Below the pieces are notes generated by a model, which saw only the letters and a list, made by a program, of their open reading frames with translations, did no database searches and was not told where the DNA came from. Shown piece by piece: positions 22,098 through 32,995 of a stretch of DNA of 64,000 bases. The DNA comes from Gonocerus acuteangulatus. Its lineage: Eukaryota > Arthropoda > Insecta > Hemiptera > Coreidae. Each line of letters opens with the position of its first letter. Within the stretch, counting starts at the first letter, position 1. The translations under genes and the position numbers were made by a program. The DNA is taken from positions 79,936,214 through 80,000,213 of the forward strand of contig OX328126.1 in NCBI GenBank assembly GCA_946811695.1, given 5' to 3'.

Positions 22098-22574
22098 TAG
22101 TCTTCGAATTTTGGAGAAAATGTAGTAATTTAACAAAGTCCGTTAAATACATTTTTTTCCTTCTAAAATTACCCCTTTTAGAAAGCCGTTTATTGCACTA
22201 CATGTACCATACAAGGTAGTATATCACATGTATGTTTTTTTTATCTTAGTTATTTTTCTATTCTTTTAAGTATTATTAGCTACGTTTGCACACATATTAT
22301 TAACGTTAAATTAAAACAATTACTATATTCCAATAAAAATGTAATTTTTCATTTTTCTATCGTGTTGAACAATTTTTTCAATATTGTTGAGAATAATTTG
22401 GAATTATTAAAAAACAATTCATTTTCTTTAATAGGCTAATTTATTATTTTCTTTATAATTCTGTTTCTATATTCATTGAAAAGTGTACAATTGTCTATGT
22501 GAATGTATGTTTATATTTTACACTATACAATAAAATCGAAATAAATTAGGATAATACATTATCTCCTTTTAACA
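22098..22574. other. Non-coding stretch
   Basis: Very AT-rich. No gene, repeat unit or RNA recognised. Confidence 0.5.
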
Positions 22575-22675
22575 TATTTTTTGCCCAGGAAACCATGTTC
22601 CGGTACATTCAAATTAAATACGTTTGCAACTAGAATATTTCATTAAAATCGAACCTTTTTTGAGGTAGCTATATA

Positions 22676-22695
22676 TAAATATATACATATATACA

Positions 22696-22756
<61 letters not shown>
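22676..22756. repeat. AT microsatellite
   Basis: About 80 bases of TA repeats with a few acat interruptions. Confidence 0.95.
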
Positions 22757-22761
<5 letters not shown>

Positions 22762-22961
22762 GTTGGTCGAAATTGTTGCGTAACTCAATAAATAAATATT
22801 GATACTTATGTGCTTTTTTAGTGTGTTCTTTAAAATAATTTTTGGTTTGGGTCCTTGGATGGATTCAATTGAAATATTTTCTGCTTGTTTGAAATTCTTC
22901 TAAACTACGATATTCAAATGTTGGTTACATTTTTAGTTAAGGAAGAATTTTAGCTATAGGA

Positions 22962-23172
22962 GACACGATGGCCGTGAGGTTTAAGGTGTGAGCACTTAAC
23001 ACCCTATGCCAAAGGTCGTGGATTCGATTCCCACTAGGGGTGGTGGCTTTTCTTTCGGAAAAAGAAAAGGCATCACCCCTATCCTGGCTAGAAAATGCTG
23101 GTAACCTATAGATAACCCGTCATAAAATTCGGAGTTAATTATAAATGGACGTTAAAATTTAAATAAATAAGG
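22962..23172 (+). mobile_element. tRNA-headed SINE, family S1
   Basis: The head gatggccgtgaggt... and box ggattcgattcccac resemble tRNA promoter boxes. An internal hairpin (gccttttcttt / aaagaaaaggc) follows, then the tail ggtaacctatagataacccg...aatggacgttaaaat and aaataaataagg. Other copies: 39644 (+), 44115 (+), 44309 (minus) and the tails in the 13764 palindrome. Confidence 0.85.
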
Positions 23173-23369
23173 AACCATACGAAAAATAAATATGTTATTA
23201 AATACGCGCGGAAAACATCGTTGCGTTTAATTTTTCGCGTTACTATGCTGGCAGGTACACTTTTAATAAGTTGTATAACGTAGGAAAACGAATGTAACAA
23301 CTTTCAAAGTGATATCTGTAGCCGTTTTTCAGAAAATTGGACAACAATAGTTTTTTAAACTGATTCTTA

Positions 23370-23573
23370 GGGTGGGTTTACACTTGCTAGTTATTGCAGG
23401 ATATTTATATCAGAGAGAAAGTGCGACTATTGAAACCCATGTAAAATGTATGTCTGCAATAAATTGCTCATGGTAGAATTTATTGCCGACATACATTTTA
23501 CATGGGGTTTCAATAGTCTCAATTTCTCTCTGATAGAAATATCCTGCAATAACTAGCAAGTGTAAACCCACCC
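23370..23573. mobile_element. MITE, TTA target site, Harbinger-like
   Basis: 204 bp. Long inverted ends start gggtgggtttacacttgcta and extend with few mismatches to about 90 bases per arm. TTA lies on both sides (23367-23369, 23574-23576). A 3-bp TTA duplication with G-rich ends fits PIF/Harbinger MITEs. It is inserted cleanly in family E copy 3. Confidence 0.85.
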
Positions 23574-24071
23574 TTAGTTTGGGTACTTAGAATAGTTAGA
23601 TTCTACGTACGTAGGATTTTTTTTGATTCATTGAATTATTACGATTTTATGGCCGATGTTTCACGGATTTTGTAATAGAAAATGAATAATTGTTCACCAT
23701 TTTCGAAAAATTAATATGTCTTAAAAATCTTTAATAGATTTAACCTTCTTCTTTCGAAATAATTTTAGTTTTTCGTTCTAGATTAAAAATTGCCGCCTGA
23801 AGACTATCGCCCGTGAAAAAGAGGGTTTCCGTTTGTCAGACACAGTGCCGCCCTTATTTATTTATTTATTTTTTTTTTTTTGAAAAATTGAAACCTATTT
23901 TTTTTTAATATTTTAACAGCCAACATAAAACTTATGATATAAAAAATTGAAAAATATTGATTTCTTTGTTATTTATAATTTCAAGAAAATGACTTTGATT
24001 TTTTTCGCATAAGTTAGTATTATTCTTTAACACAATTAGGCTGTATTTCTAGTTTAGGGAGTTTTTTAGCG

Positions 24072-24103
24072 CCTGAAGAGGCAAGTAAGGTGTGAAACAT
24101 GTA
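24072..24103 (+). other. Hairpin motif, hammerhead-like (degenerate)
   Basis: CCTGAAGAGGC...GTGTGAAACATGT: the first block differs from CTGATGA by one base and GAAAC is kept. It is single rather than paired, and lies at the end of an AT-rich stretch inside family E copy 3. Confidence 0.35.
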
Positions 24104-24262
24104 GAGCTTAAATAAAATAAATGGAATTGACTTTGTTAATTCTTATTATTAACATTCCGCCGGAAAAATATTGGATAAAATATTAACTGTTTCTATTCGA
24201 AGCATTCCAAATGACTCTACGGATAAGAACGGAAACGCGCTAAGATGACGCATTTCCGTCTG

Positions 24263-24955
24263 AAGATTAATAATAAAATTTGTATTCCATTACAGTCCAA
24301 TCTACCAAACTCCCCTTCCGAGCAGGAATATTAGAGCGAAGCTTATATAAAGCTGTTTAATAGGCGATATAAAGCTGCAGACATGGTGTAGCTTTAATCC
24401 CCGTGTTGTTTGCCCTTACATACATATACAACAGATGTCTGATATCGACAGCAGATGTAACACCGGCAGAGCATTTAGCCAGGACTCGCCCCAGTGCTCG
24501 CATTGTCGGATGATGGCTGTCCATTAAAACAATCCTATCCCCAGATGTTCCTGGGAGCCATGTTCGATACGATATCTCCCTGGGGTTGGTCGGGAAGCCA
24601 TAATCCCGTCAGCAGCTGTTGGAGGTCGGCGATACATTAACATAATTCAACATATGTACCTACGATATTCGCTCAGAGTTTCCCACGTGGAATCGCAGGG
24701 GATTAGCGATACGATCGAATGTATTGCGGTTTAGCCAGCGATAAATCTTTTTTTAACATCTGTACGGGTATTCGACGTGTAACCCTACCCCGATAAGGAA
24801 AACCAGCTAAAAATATCCTGTTGATCAGTTTACATATACATTTTTTTCTCCTATCGTGTACATATTCTACCAGGAGCTAAATTGGCTATTCCCTCTTTAT
24901 CGTCGAAAGTACTTCCTCGGCTCAGTCCTTTAAGTAATTCATTCCCGAAGACCTT
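24263..24955. other. GC-richer non-coding stretch
   Basis: 24340-24790 is GC-richer than its surroundings and has no strong repeat. It has no long open frame and I recognise nothing in it. It could be conserved non-coding DNA or an old element. Confidence 0.4.
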
Positions 24956-25320
24956 CTTATATTTTTCAACTCCTTAAATTTAAATCCTCTGATCACTCCA
25001 GTAACACCCGATCTCGTCCTTCCGATCTTTATATTCCTTCCCACCGAACAGCAATATTCGAAAAATCATTCGTCACCCGTGCCACCTCACTATGGAATCC
25101 CCCTTACCTCTGTTTGGCCGCCATTCTACCAACCTAGAAACCTTTAAATCCCTGCACGTTTTACCCAATCCCTAGTTTATATTGAAACTGTACATTATAT
25201 AATGGCATTATTTATAAGTTTATATATTAAATTCTTTATTCTTTTGTAATTTCAAAATTATTCCTATGGGAGTTTAGTCCCGGAATAAGAATAAAATTTT
25301 CGTTTCATTTCATATATAAG
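24956..25320 (+). pseudogene. Non-LTR C-terminal end (no RNase H type)
   Basis: The plus strand reads LYIPSHRTAIFEKSFVTRAT then SLWN, a one-base shift, and LETFKSLHVLPNP before a stop at about 25171. The pattern 'R-S-SF--R-LWN-LP...-TFK--L' is the usual last stretch of Jockey/CR1-like ORF2. The 3' UTR runs to aataagaataaaat near 25290. Upstream RT is missing. Confidence 0.7.
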
Positions 25321-26434
25321 CTATTCTCTTTTAGAACTTTTTTTAAACGATTCTAGCTACTGAGGTCTCATGAAAAAACTTACTCTAGACCAGCTATAAT
25401 AAACCTGAGGCCCGCGTGCCGCAAGTGCCTGCCGGACTTTTGTGGTTGGCCTATATAGTGTAACTAAACCATATTGAATTTCATATGTGTTTGTATTGAA
25501 TTTTATTCTGTTTGAATTGCCCATTACAAAATTTGAGTAAATAGGCTCTACATACCTGTAACACTACCGCCCCGCAGAGTGGTGCCGGAAGGGAAAAAGG
25601 ACAAAACCGAAGGAGTTCAATCTGTTTTGAACTAATATTTCTTTATACCTTAATTACTTGTAGAATACTGCTCTAATATTGCTTTACCATTTTATTTCTA
25701 GTTGTGATCACAAATTACTTTTTTGTTGACCGTTTTCTCGCCGTCTAGAAATCACAAAGTTTTTAGTGAAAAGTAAAACAATATATTATATCACTTATTT
25801 TATTCCTGAAAAATTGGTTTTGCTAAGAAGTCTCATGTATATAGGTACGTTTTAAAATATTTTTCTTGTTTGTCAAAATGTGCCACATTCAGGTTATGAA
25901 GATATCTGTAATGAAACTCAATTATCCTTAGATTATTTGGAGTAGGGAAAAAATCTATACTTAGCTATGGTGTCCGCTTAATTTTACCAAAAAGTGCATA
26001 TATTCGAGTTGTTATTCTATAAATTTCATCGCCTTATTCGCTCGTATTTGTGCACAGACTATTAAAATGAATCTGTCAATTGGTGATTATTTGACGAAAA
26101 TCTTCTCTACCATTATTATTTTCTGCGGAGAGTTCTTGAACATTTTGTGCTAACAAGTAAAGTAACTGAACATTAACAGTGAAATCGTCCACTATTTCGA
26201 GTGAAACTGTTAAATTTATGCGTTATACCCGTAAATCTTAATAAAGAGGAATGCGTCTAGATCAGTACTAAAGTATTACATTGGTTGGTAAATTGACTCA
26301 ACATTGAAAACTACATTTAGAATTACACATACATCCAACAATTGAGTGAAATATGGCTTTTAGCCACCTCATGAGGCAATCCCGACTAGAACATTTGATG
26401 TTTCAGATCCCATTACGAAATAACAGTTGTTCAA
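25321..26434. other. Non-coding stretch with possible hAT end
   Basis: 25405-25440 (gaggcccgcgtgccgcaag) resembles the GC-rich ends of short hAT elements, but no partner end is found. The rest is AT-rich without a gene. Confidence 0.35.
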
Positions 26435-26437
26435 ATT

Positions 26438-26506
<69 letters not shown>

Positions 26507-26510
26507 ATAA

Positions 26511-26555
<45 letters not shown>
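26438..26555. repeat. AT then GT microsatellites
   Basis: (AT)n to about 26486, then two (GT)n runs split by ataaatatatat. A spurious open frame of Tyr/Ile/Val/Cys crosses it. Confidence 0.95.
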
Positions 26556-26557
<2 letters not shown>

Positions 26558-26815
26558 AATCTCGTGTCAGTTTGTCTGTTCCTTATACAAATCCACACCG
26601 TTTGACCAATTTTGACCTAACTTGGCACACTTGTAGGTCTTGATCCGAGGAGTCTCGTAGGCTAGGTCAAAAACATCTAGCTGTCTGTCTGTATGTTTGT
26701 TCCTGAATGGGTGACCGACCACGTGCTATTGGCATTATAAAAGGGTGGCACGCTGTAGATAGCCTGGCGTTAATCGCCCAATTGCACATACGCCGCTAAA
26801 ATAAAATTAAAAAAA
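26556..26815 (+). repeat. Dispersed repeat (tctgttccttatacaaatcc type)
   Basis: 26570-26690 shares gtctgttccttatacaaatc, ttggcacac and aggctaggtcaaaa with 28010-28130. 26690-26815 resembles the tail of the SINE at 43131 (gcgttaat...). Confidence 0.55.
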
Positions 26816-27555
26816 GACCCTACATGAGGTAATTAATGTAATATTCCTGAAACTAATGATAGAAATGCCTTAATAAAAATAAACAAAATCTCCCCCCAAA
26901 AACCCCATGAATTCTTCACCAGCACCAACCTTTGGAAAAAAAACCCAGCTGACAATATCCAAGATTTTCAGTATTAAATATTTAATCAAAATTACTCACT
27001 ACTCTAATAACCCGAACAAAATCTTTACCCTCTGTAAGAATAACGCTAATAAAGACATTATAATTTCATTCCATATTACCCCATTTATTCCGCTTTTCGA
27101 AACCAGTTCCTCGCATTAATCATCCAGCTTACTGAAGCCTCTCAATTACATGGCATCTTTAATAGTTCCTCAAAAATTGATTACTTTAATAGGTATAACA
27201 AATAAAAAACTCTGAAATTGAGAGCATCCCTAAAAAGTTATGATTAATAAAGGCATGAATAATGTAAATAATAAATATACTTACCGTTCAAAATAAAAAG
27301 AAAACATTAATCATTAAGCCGCACGAAGTTTAGACCTGTTTACAGACTTGAATTATTTTAATATAATTATTAAAATATCTAACATTGTATAAATTTGAAT
27401 GTTATAAAACATTTATTTTACTGAACTGGAATTTGTAGTATTTTTCACTTTTATTAAAAGTTAAATTTTTAATACTTTTTACTGTATATTATTTAAATTA
27501 TTTATATTAAATTATATATATATATATATATATAGGTAACTTACCTACAGATGTG
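26816..27555. other. Non-coding stretch
   Basis: AT-rich, with a short AT microsatellite at 27512-27534. The plus-strand frame at 26907-27119 is low complexity and not protein-like. Confidence 0.5.
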
Positions 27556-28015
27556 GCTCCGCCAACAGCTTTGACGGCAACGCTTGGCAACAAATCGTCT
27601 CCTCGACTTCATCTCGTTATCAGAGTTGGGGTCTCCCTATTTCCCTGGAGCCAAAGAAAAGCTTTTCTTTGAAGGAATTCTCCTCGAAGTGCCTTAACCT
27701 TAGCCGACCAAGTTTTAAATACTCTACAATGTCGGCTTCGCCACAGAAGTATTTCAGCTCCTGGCTCTTTCGTATTTTCCATACTTAAACACCCTTGACT
27801 GGGCCAGAAATCTACTGAAGTGTTTTTCCTTCCCAGACTCTTAGGTAGTTTGTACTTTTTCTGTTAGCGTCCAGGCTTCGCGTCCATATGTGACAGACGT
27901 GTCCCTACTTGGTCTTTCTGGAGTCTTTTGAACTTGAATAATCTCAGAATTCCAAAGAGGCATTTCTTGCCTGAAGCTATCCTCGTCTTAATGTACAAGT
28001 CTATGTATATCAGCT
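27556..28015 (-). pseudogene. RTE/Jockey-like RT C-terminal relic
   Basis: Reading the minus strand across several frame changes: RIASGKKCLFGILRLFKFKR, then VTYGREAWTLTEKV, then ISGPVKGV, EADIVEYLKLGRLRLRHFEE and GRPQLR-DEVEE. This is the ordered C-terminal pattern of the abundant insect RT type ('YG-E-WTL', 'D-V-YIK--RLRW-GH', 'GRP--RW-D-V'). At least two frameshifts and several stops. The RT core is missing. Confidence 0.7.
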
Positions 28016-28281
28016 GTTTGTCTGTCTGTTTTTCCTTATACAAATCCACACCGTTAGACCGAATTTGACCAAATTTGGCACACAGGTAAGTCTTGGTCTG
28101 AGGAGTGTCATAGGCTAGGTCAAAATCGTCTAGAACTCATAGTTCCGAAGTCACGGGTTCGAAACTATGAACCCGAACAGTTACACATTTGCGTTATTAG
28201 ATTTGAATACTACTTAATTAGTTACTAATTTATTTTTGCTTTTCTAGATGCAGAAAGTATGTGTAACATGGGACAGCTAGT
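28000..28281 (+). mobile_element. Helitron-like 3' fragment
   Basis: Contains the gtctgtctgtttttcc block shared with 26570 and ends gggacagctagt. A CTAG end followed by T is what Helitrons leave. No helicase is present. The class rests on the end motif only. Confidence 0.35.
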
Positions 28282-28621
28282 TTATCTACATAATACGTAG
28301 AGATAGTATGTATTAAATAAGAGATATTATCTCTTAGATAATAGTTATAAAAAGTTCGTGACTAAATTGTTTTACTAAAATACTATTTTTACTGTTAATG
28401 CAATGAAAGAGAATAACAACTAATTAAAAACCGAGGAACAGATAAAAAATGTTTAAAGTAACAAAACCGAAACTTTCAAGTGAGATCGCTTTGATCAAAA
28501 ATTGCATATGAACCTTTTTTGTAGGAAATTTAGTAAGCGTTCAAATAGAATCTTTATTATTATTATATATTAGTAAATTTTTCTTAAAATTTACTAATAT
28601 TTAATAATAATTAAAAAAAAA

Positions 28622-28972
28622 TCAGTCTCGTAACAGGCCACGAGGACCCTGAGGGGCAGATACTGTAGAGGTATCCGATTCATGACCGTACGAAACACTA
28701 GAGAGATAGTGTAGTCATTACTATCATGTATGCTGGTGGCCGCCTGATTTTTTCCTTGCTGCTTCGACTGCATGGGTCATTAGCACCAAGGTACCCATTA
28801 ATAAATTAATTAAAGGCTGGGTTGGCCTAGGGACGGCCAGAGAGGCCGAATTCAACCCACGAACAAAGACACTAGAAGAAAAAATCTAGCGTGCCTGTTC
28901 GGGATTTTAACTCAGGTCCTCCAGCATATGAGTCCAGTGCTCTACCACTGAGCGAACCTCGCCCCCAATATA
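28622..28972 (-). mobile_element. tRNA-headed SINE, family S4
   Basis: Minus strand: head gaggttcgctcagtggtaga, then gcactgg and the B-like box gagttaaaatccc. The body includes a paired stretch (tagattttttcttcta) and the tail ggccacgaggac... Similar A/T-rich sequence on both sides may be the target duplication. Sister copy at 61660-61890. Confidence 0.7.
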
Positions 28973-29089
28973 TAATAATAAATTAAAAAAAACAAAACAA
29001 GAAACATCTAATCTTAAAAGGGGGAGTGGTTCTTGTATTAGAACCCCTCCCCCTCCGATCGCATATAAAACATGTACCTGGAAGCCCGT

Positions 29090-29945
29090 TAATGCAAAAT
29101 ATATAGTTTTTACCCAAAAAACCATATTCCGGGGCATTCAAATTTTGTGCCTAAAATATTTCAGCAACATTTCAAAAATAGACCAATTTTGATTACATTT
29201 GGGGTGAAATTAACGAAAATGATCGTTTCTCTTACGGATTTCTGTTTTTAGGCTTTTAGGTACCTTCACATTTTATACAGGTTCTGTAACGTACCTACGG
29301 AAACGAATGAAACCACTTTCAAGGACTTTTAGGAAAAGTGTATAAAACTAGTTTTTCTAACTAATTCTAGTTTCGTTATCCAGAAGCTATTGAATCATTG
29401 GAAATTGTTTCAGGCGTTTAATATTCTTCGAATTGAAGACATTTCAAATTTGTTTGCGTTTGGAGTTTCAAGAAGTACTAGAAAAAATATCATTCATTAA
29501 AACAAATTTTTTGGTATATTCAAAACATTTCTCAAAAACGGTTGGAATATCTTGGTAAGTTGGAAGATGACCATTCTAAAGCGACCTAAATTATCTACAA
29601 AAAAAACGCTCTTAAGTAATTTTCGATGGGGGTTCTTAAAACTGTCGGTTTCGTTCTTTTGAAGGTTTTATTGTTTTGTCTGTTGGCCTTAGATTTTACT
29701 TGAATGTAACAATAAAATGAGTATTTGCATTAGTGTTTTCCTGGAGCGAAAATTGAGAAAGAGAAAGAAACATTTTCCGCTCAGGATACTATCAGTTTCC
29801 TGTCGTAGTAACTAAAATGTTGGTTCTCAGATTTAAATTTTTCACGAAAAAGCAAAACAAAACATTTAGTGTTTCTCTTTTAAGTTTTCCAAATGATACT
29901 ATGGATAAGAACGGAAACCCGCTAAGATCCTGCGTGTCAGTACAA
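29090..29945 (+). repeat. Dispersed family E, copy 4 (best preserved)
   Basis: Runs without interruption from atatagtttttacccaaaaa to ggataagaacggaaacccgc. Contains, in order, the blocks acggaaacgaatgaaacc, ctcaaaaacggttggaat, tacaaaaaaaacgctctt and ttttcgatgggggttct. No open frame longer than about 95 codons. Confidence 0.65.
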
Positions 29946-31063
29946 CTTCTTCTCGTATGTTGTCTCCGTAGTTGGATGTCCACTCCTGAATAGTAGTACG
30001 TAATTTTTTGTCGGTTAGTCGAGTCCAGCTGTCTTGCCAATAATTTAAAATATTTTGTTTGATTGGTTGTGTTTTGCATGGGAATCTGCTAGGGAGCTGC
30101 TTCCTAAACCTTCATGACCTGGCAGCCGGAGTGAATAGTTTTGAAAATGTTTATTATTACTGGATGCCTACAGTATCATCATGTGTCGGAATTTTAAGCA
30201 ATTGTAAAGGTATAATGGTTGCATCGGCAATTCTATCGCGACTCTAAAGCAGCTATTCTCTCTACAAGAAAGATGTAATCTGTCCAAAACGTTAATGAAG
30301 GGCTTAAAACCACAAAAGCGGACAGGTTATTAAGCTTTACTTAGGACTTTTGTACCTGAGCGACGAGATAGAAAGTAACGTATTGAGCCGCCAACTAGTA
30401 GCAGAGTAGTACTTCTAGGACTGCGACTAGGCCAATGGTGTAACAATGAGAGGCAGTCACCCCCCAGGGTCCTCATTAAAGTCCTGTTTGGGTAGGGTGG
30501 CGGGTTCTCACACCCCGGGACAATGGACTCCCGCTGAGCCATCCAGACTGCATGTCGTCCCAGGACCACCTGGAGCTAAAGGAGTGTAAACAGAGTATTA
30601 TTAGCAGGAATAAATAGTATCGAGAAGAGGGAGGGGGGATAGACAATTAAAAAGAGCTTCCATTCTGGTTACATGGTCCTCCGGGGTAGGGATGCCCGCA
30701 GATTCCGGCTATTGGATCGGGTTTCGATCATCGTATCATAATAACTTACTATGTAATACTTAGATGACCCTTTACTCAGATATAGGAATTCTCGTTATCA
30801 GCGGATCATCGAAAAACTTCACTATACATTTTTACAATTTGTTTTTCCTTCCCGACATGTCTCGGGCCCTTTTTGTGCCTTCAGAGGAATGTTTTGTGCC
30901 ACTGGTAATGTGTTGTGAGACTGGTAATGGGCTGAAAGAATCCAATACGGTGCAGCGGAGTCAGATCGATAATCGATAATCGATATGTCACTTGTTTAAA
31001 ATTAATTATTTTGTCAATTACCAGTCCCGACGTGGACTTACTAGTAGAAGGTTCTCTTTCCAA
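29946..31063. other. Non-coding stretch with SINE-like piece
   Basis: 30400-30600 on the minus strand has tggatggctcagcgggagtc and ggtgtgagaacccg, resembling tRNA boxes of a SINE. 30228-30260 reads SRDSKAAIL, possibly an RNase H scrap. Nothing stronger. Confidence 0.4.
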
Positions 31064-31735
31064 CTACATTGGTTCCGATCCGATCTGATCCGATGACGAC
31101 CGATTTTTACCCGTTCAAACTTGTTTGTTTCTATACCGATTTCGGACAACCAACACAAAATAGCGCCAAACGACACATTGCGTTTCAAAAAGGTCTACAC
31201 CCTCTACATCTTTTATTTATTTTTAATTATTTTTTTTTTCTTTTTCTTTTTTACAAAGAAAAAAGCTAATACAATTTAGAACAACTTAATCAATTCACAT
31301 TTTTGGTTCCCTTGTTTATTAAATTGCCTGGAAATATGTTTATAACCATCCAATGTTTATAACCTTCCAATGTTTATAACCTTCTAGCTATCTTTCTTAT
31401 AAATAATTTTAAAACATGAACACTAATGTTTCCCTTATCTTAGCGAAACAGTTAAAAATCAACTGTTACACTAAGATTTATTTTTTGGGGCTGCCGGAAG
31501 ATTGATTGGCCTCTCATCTCCTCCTTTATACCTCCAACATTCCAATGAGGAATTTTATGCTTATTAGATGGTATTTCATAAATTAATCTCTAATTTTCCT
31601 TTCACTACGAATTCATTACTGACGAGCTGTGTCTAGATCAGATCGGATCGGGTCGGGACCAATGTATGAACTCACGTCGGCCGTTGATGGTCAAACGATA
31701 TAGGATTGGATCGGGAGAAATACACATTCCCCAAG
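31064..31735. mobile_element. DNA element M2, copy 1
   Basis: Starts ctacattggttccgatcc, with gatcggatcgggtcgggacc near its right end. The interior (caattcacatttttggtt, ccggaagattgattggcctc, ttattagatggtatttc) matches 55680-56397 throughout. No transposase, so non-autonomous. Superfamily unknown. Confidence 0.8.
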
Positions 31736-32462
31736 GTTTTTTTTACCTTCTGCCTATAACTAGAATTCCTATAATAATTAATTAATCACCCCAGAAATAT
31801 TAGAGATCAATTCTGCATATTACCACTTAGCCTGCCGACTCTGAATCAACCTCTCTTGATTGTCGGAATTGTTCATCAAAAAGTATGAAAAATACTGATT
31901 TCTCTGTCATTATCGTTGCTTTTTTTTTTCAGTTTGTAGTGCATTAAAATGTCCTTGGTCTTTTTTTAGAGCATTTTCAACCTTTTAGCACAAATATGCT
32001 TTTATTATTTTAAATTTGTATTTTCTCACCTCTAAACACCGGGTTGCCTACACCTTGCCAACCCCACTAAGGCCAATGGAACTTGGTTTTCACTTTGTGT
32101 GCGGGCTCCATGCCCGACGTTTCTTAACTTGGTGATTGGACGGGGTTTTTCTTTGTGTTGAGGCTGTTTGCTCAAAGACATTTTTACCTATTAAAATGGT
32201 TTCAATTAGGTACATAATAACCCCAAAAATAAGGGCGATCCAGTTTTTCAAATTTGAGTTTTAGATTGGACGAAAACCTCAGGTGCTTTACTTACAATCC
32301 TTTATCTTCCCAGTTACTACCTCATGAACCAAGCACATAAAATATCCTAATATATTTTAGCACTTTCCTCCGAAGGAAAGTAGCTATTGAGGTTGCACTC
32401 ATGACGGAATTTTTGAAAAATTTCTTCAAATCTTTATCGATCCTACCTAGTAGACACCGAAA

Positions 32463-32465
<3 letters not shown>
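31736..32465. other. Non-coding stretch
   Basis: AT-rich. 32035-32170 is more mixed, with no frame or repeat recognised. Confidence 0.5.

Positions 32466-32519
<54 letters not shown>
32466..32519. repeat. AT microsatellite holding the Gypsy element
   Basis: About 54 bases of AT repeat. The same repeat resumes at 37777 on the other side of the Gypsy element, so the retrotransposon split one microsatellite. Confidence 0.9.
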
Positions 32520-32521
<2 letters not shown>

Positions 32522-32687
32522 TTAAGCACACTACGCGTTAGAATACGTTTTTAAAAAACACTATAAGTATAGGGATAGGTAGTTAGAGAACGAGATGTAA
32601 ACATCGACTGACTTTATTTAATCCTGCTGAGCCTTATATAGGCTCAGCTTGTTTGTTTACATTACTTGAGTCTCCCTCTCCCTAACA
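32520..32687 (-). repeat. Gypsy 3' LTR
   Basis: 168 bp, no difference seen from 37609-37776. On the minus strand it begins TGTTAGGGAG and ends TTAACT. Confidence 0.95.
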
Positions 32688-32699
32688 GCCCCCCTCGAG
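32688..32699 (-). promoter_or_regulatory. Polypurine tract
   Basis: Minus strand ctcgaggggggc directly next to the 3' LTR. It would prime plus-strand DNA synthesis. Confidence 0.7.
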
Positions 32700-32995
32700 T
32701 TTCTGGGTATCTCCCCAGAAACTAATAATAATACCACAATTACAAAGTTATACCTCTTATGACAATAATATAAGCTTATGACAAAATTATACATCTTATA
32801 ACTAATAATAATACCACAATTACAAAATTATACATCTGATGACAATAGTACCTACAAAATAAAACAATTAAAGAAAAAGGTCCTTTACTACAAAATGAAA
32901 AGAAATAAGAAATAAATGAAAACCCCTGGTACAGATATTATCCTACCCTACAAGACTAAAAATAAGAACATCGCTCGTTGACTAACTGAACAGTA

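Larger units (their letters stand above)
22575..24262 (+). repeat. Dispersed family E, copy 3, interrupted
   Basis: Family blocks occur at 22575-22640 (gcccaggaaaccatgttccgg), 22800-22940 and 23220-23365, and continue from 23577 (gtttgggtacttagaatag). The copy ends near 24262 with gataagaacggaaacgcgct. It is split by an AT microsatellite (22676-22756), a SINE (22962-23172) and a MITE (23370-23573), so it is older than the last two. Confidence 0.65.

Noticed and set aside
30050..30310. RNase H-like scrap SRDSKAAIL
   Set aside because: Nine residues only, with no companion motifs in register.
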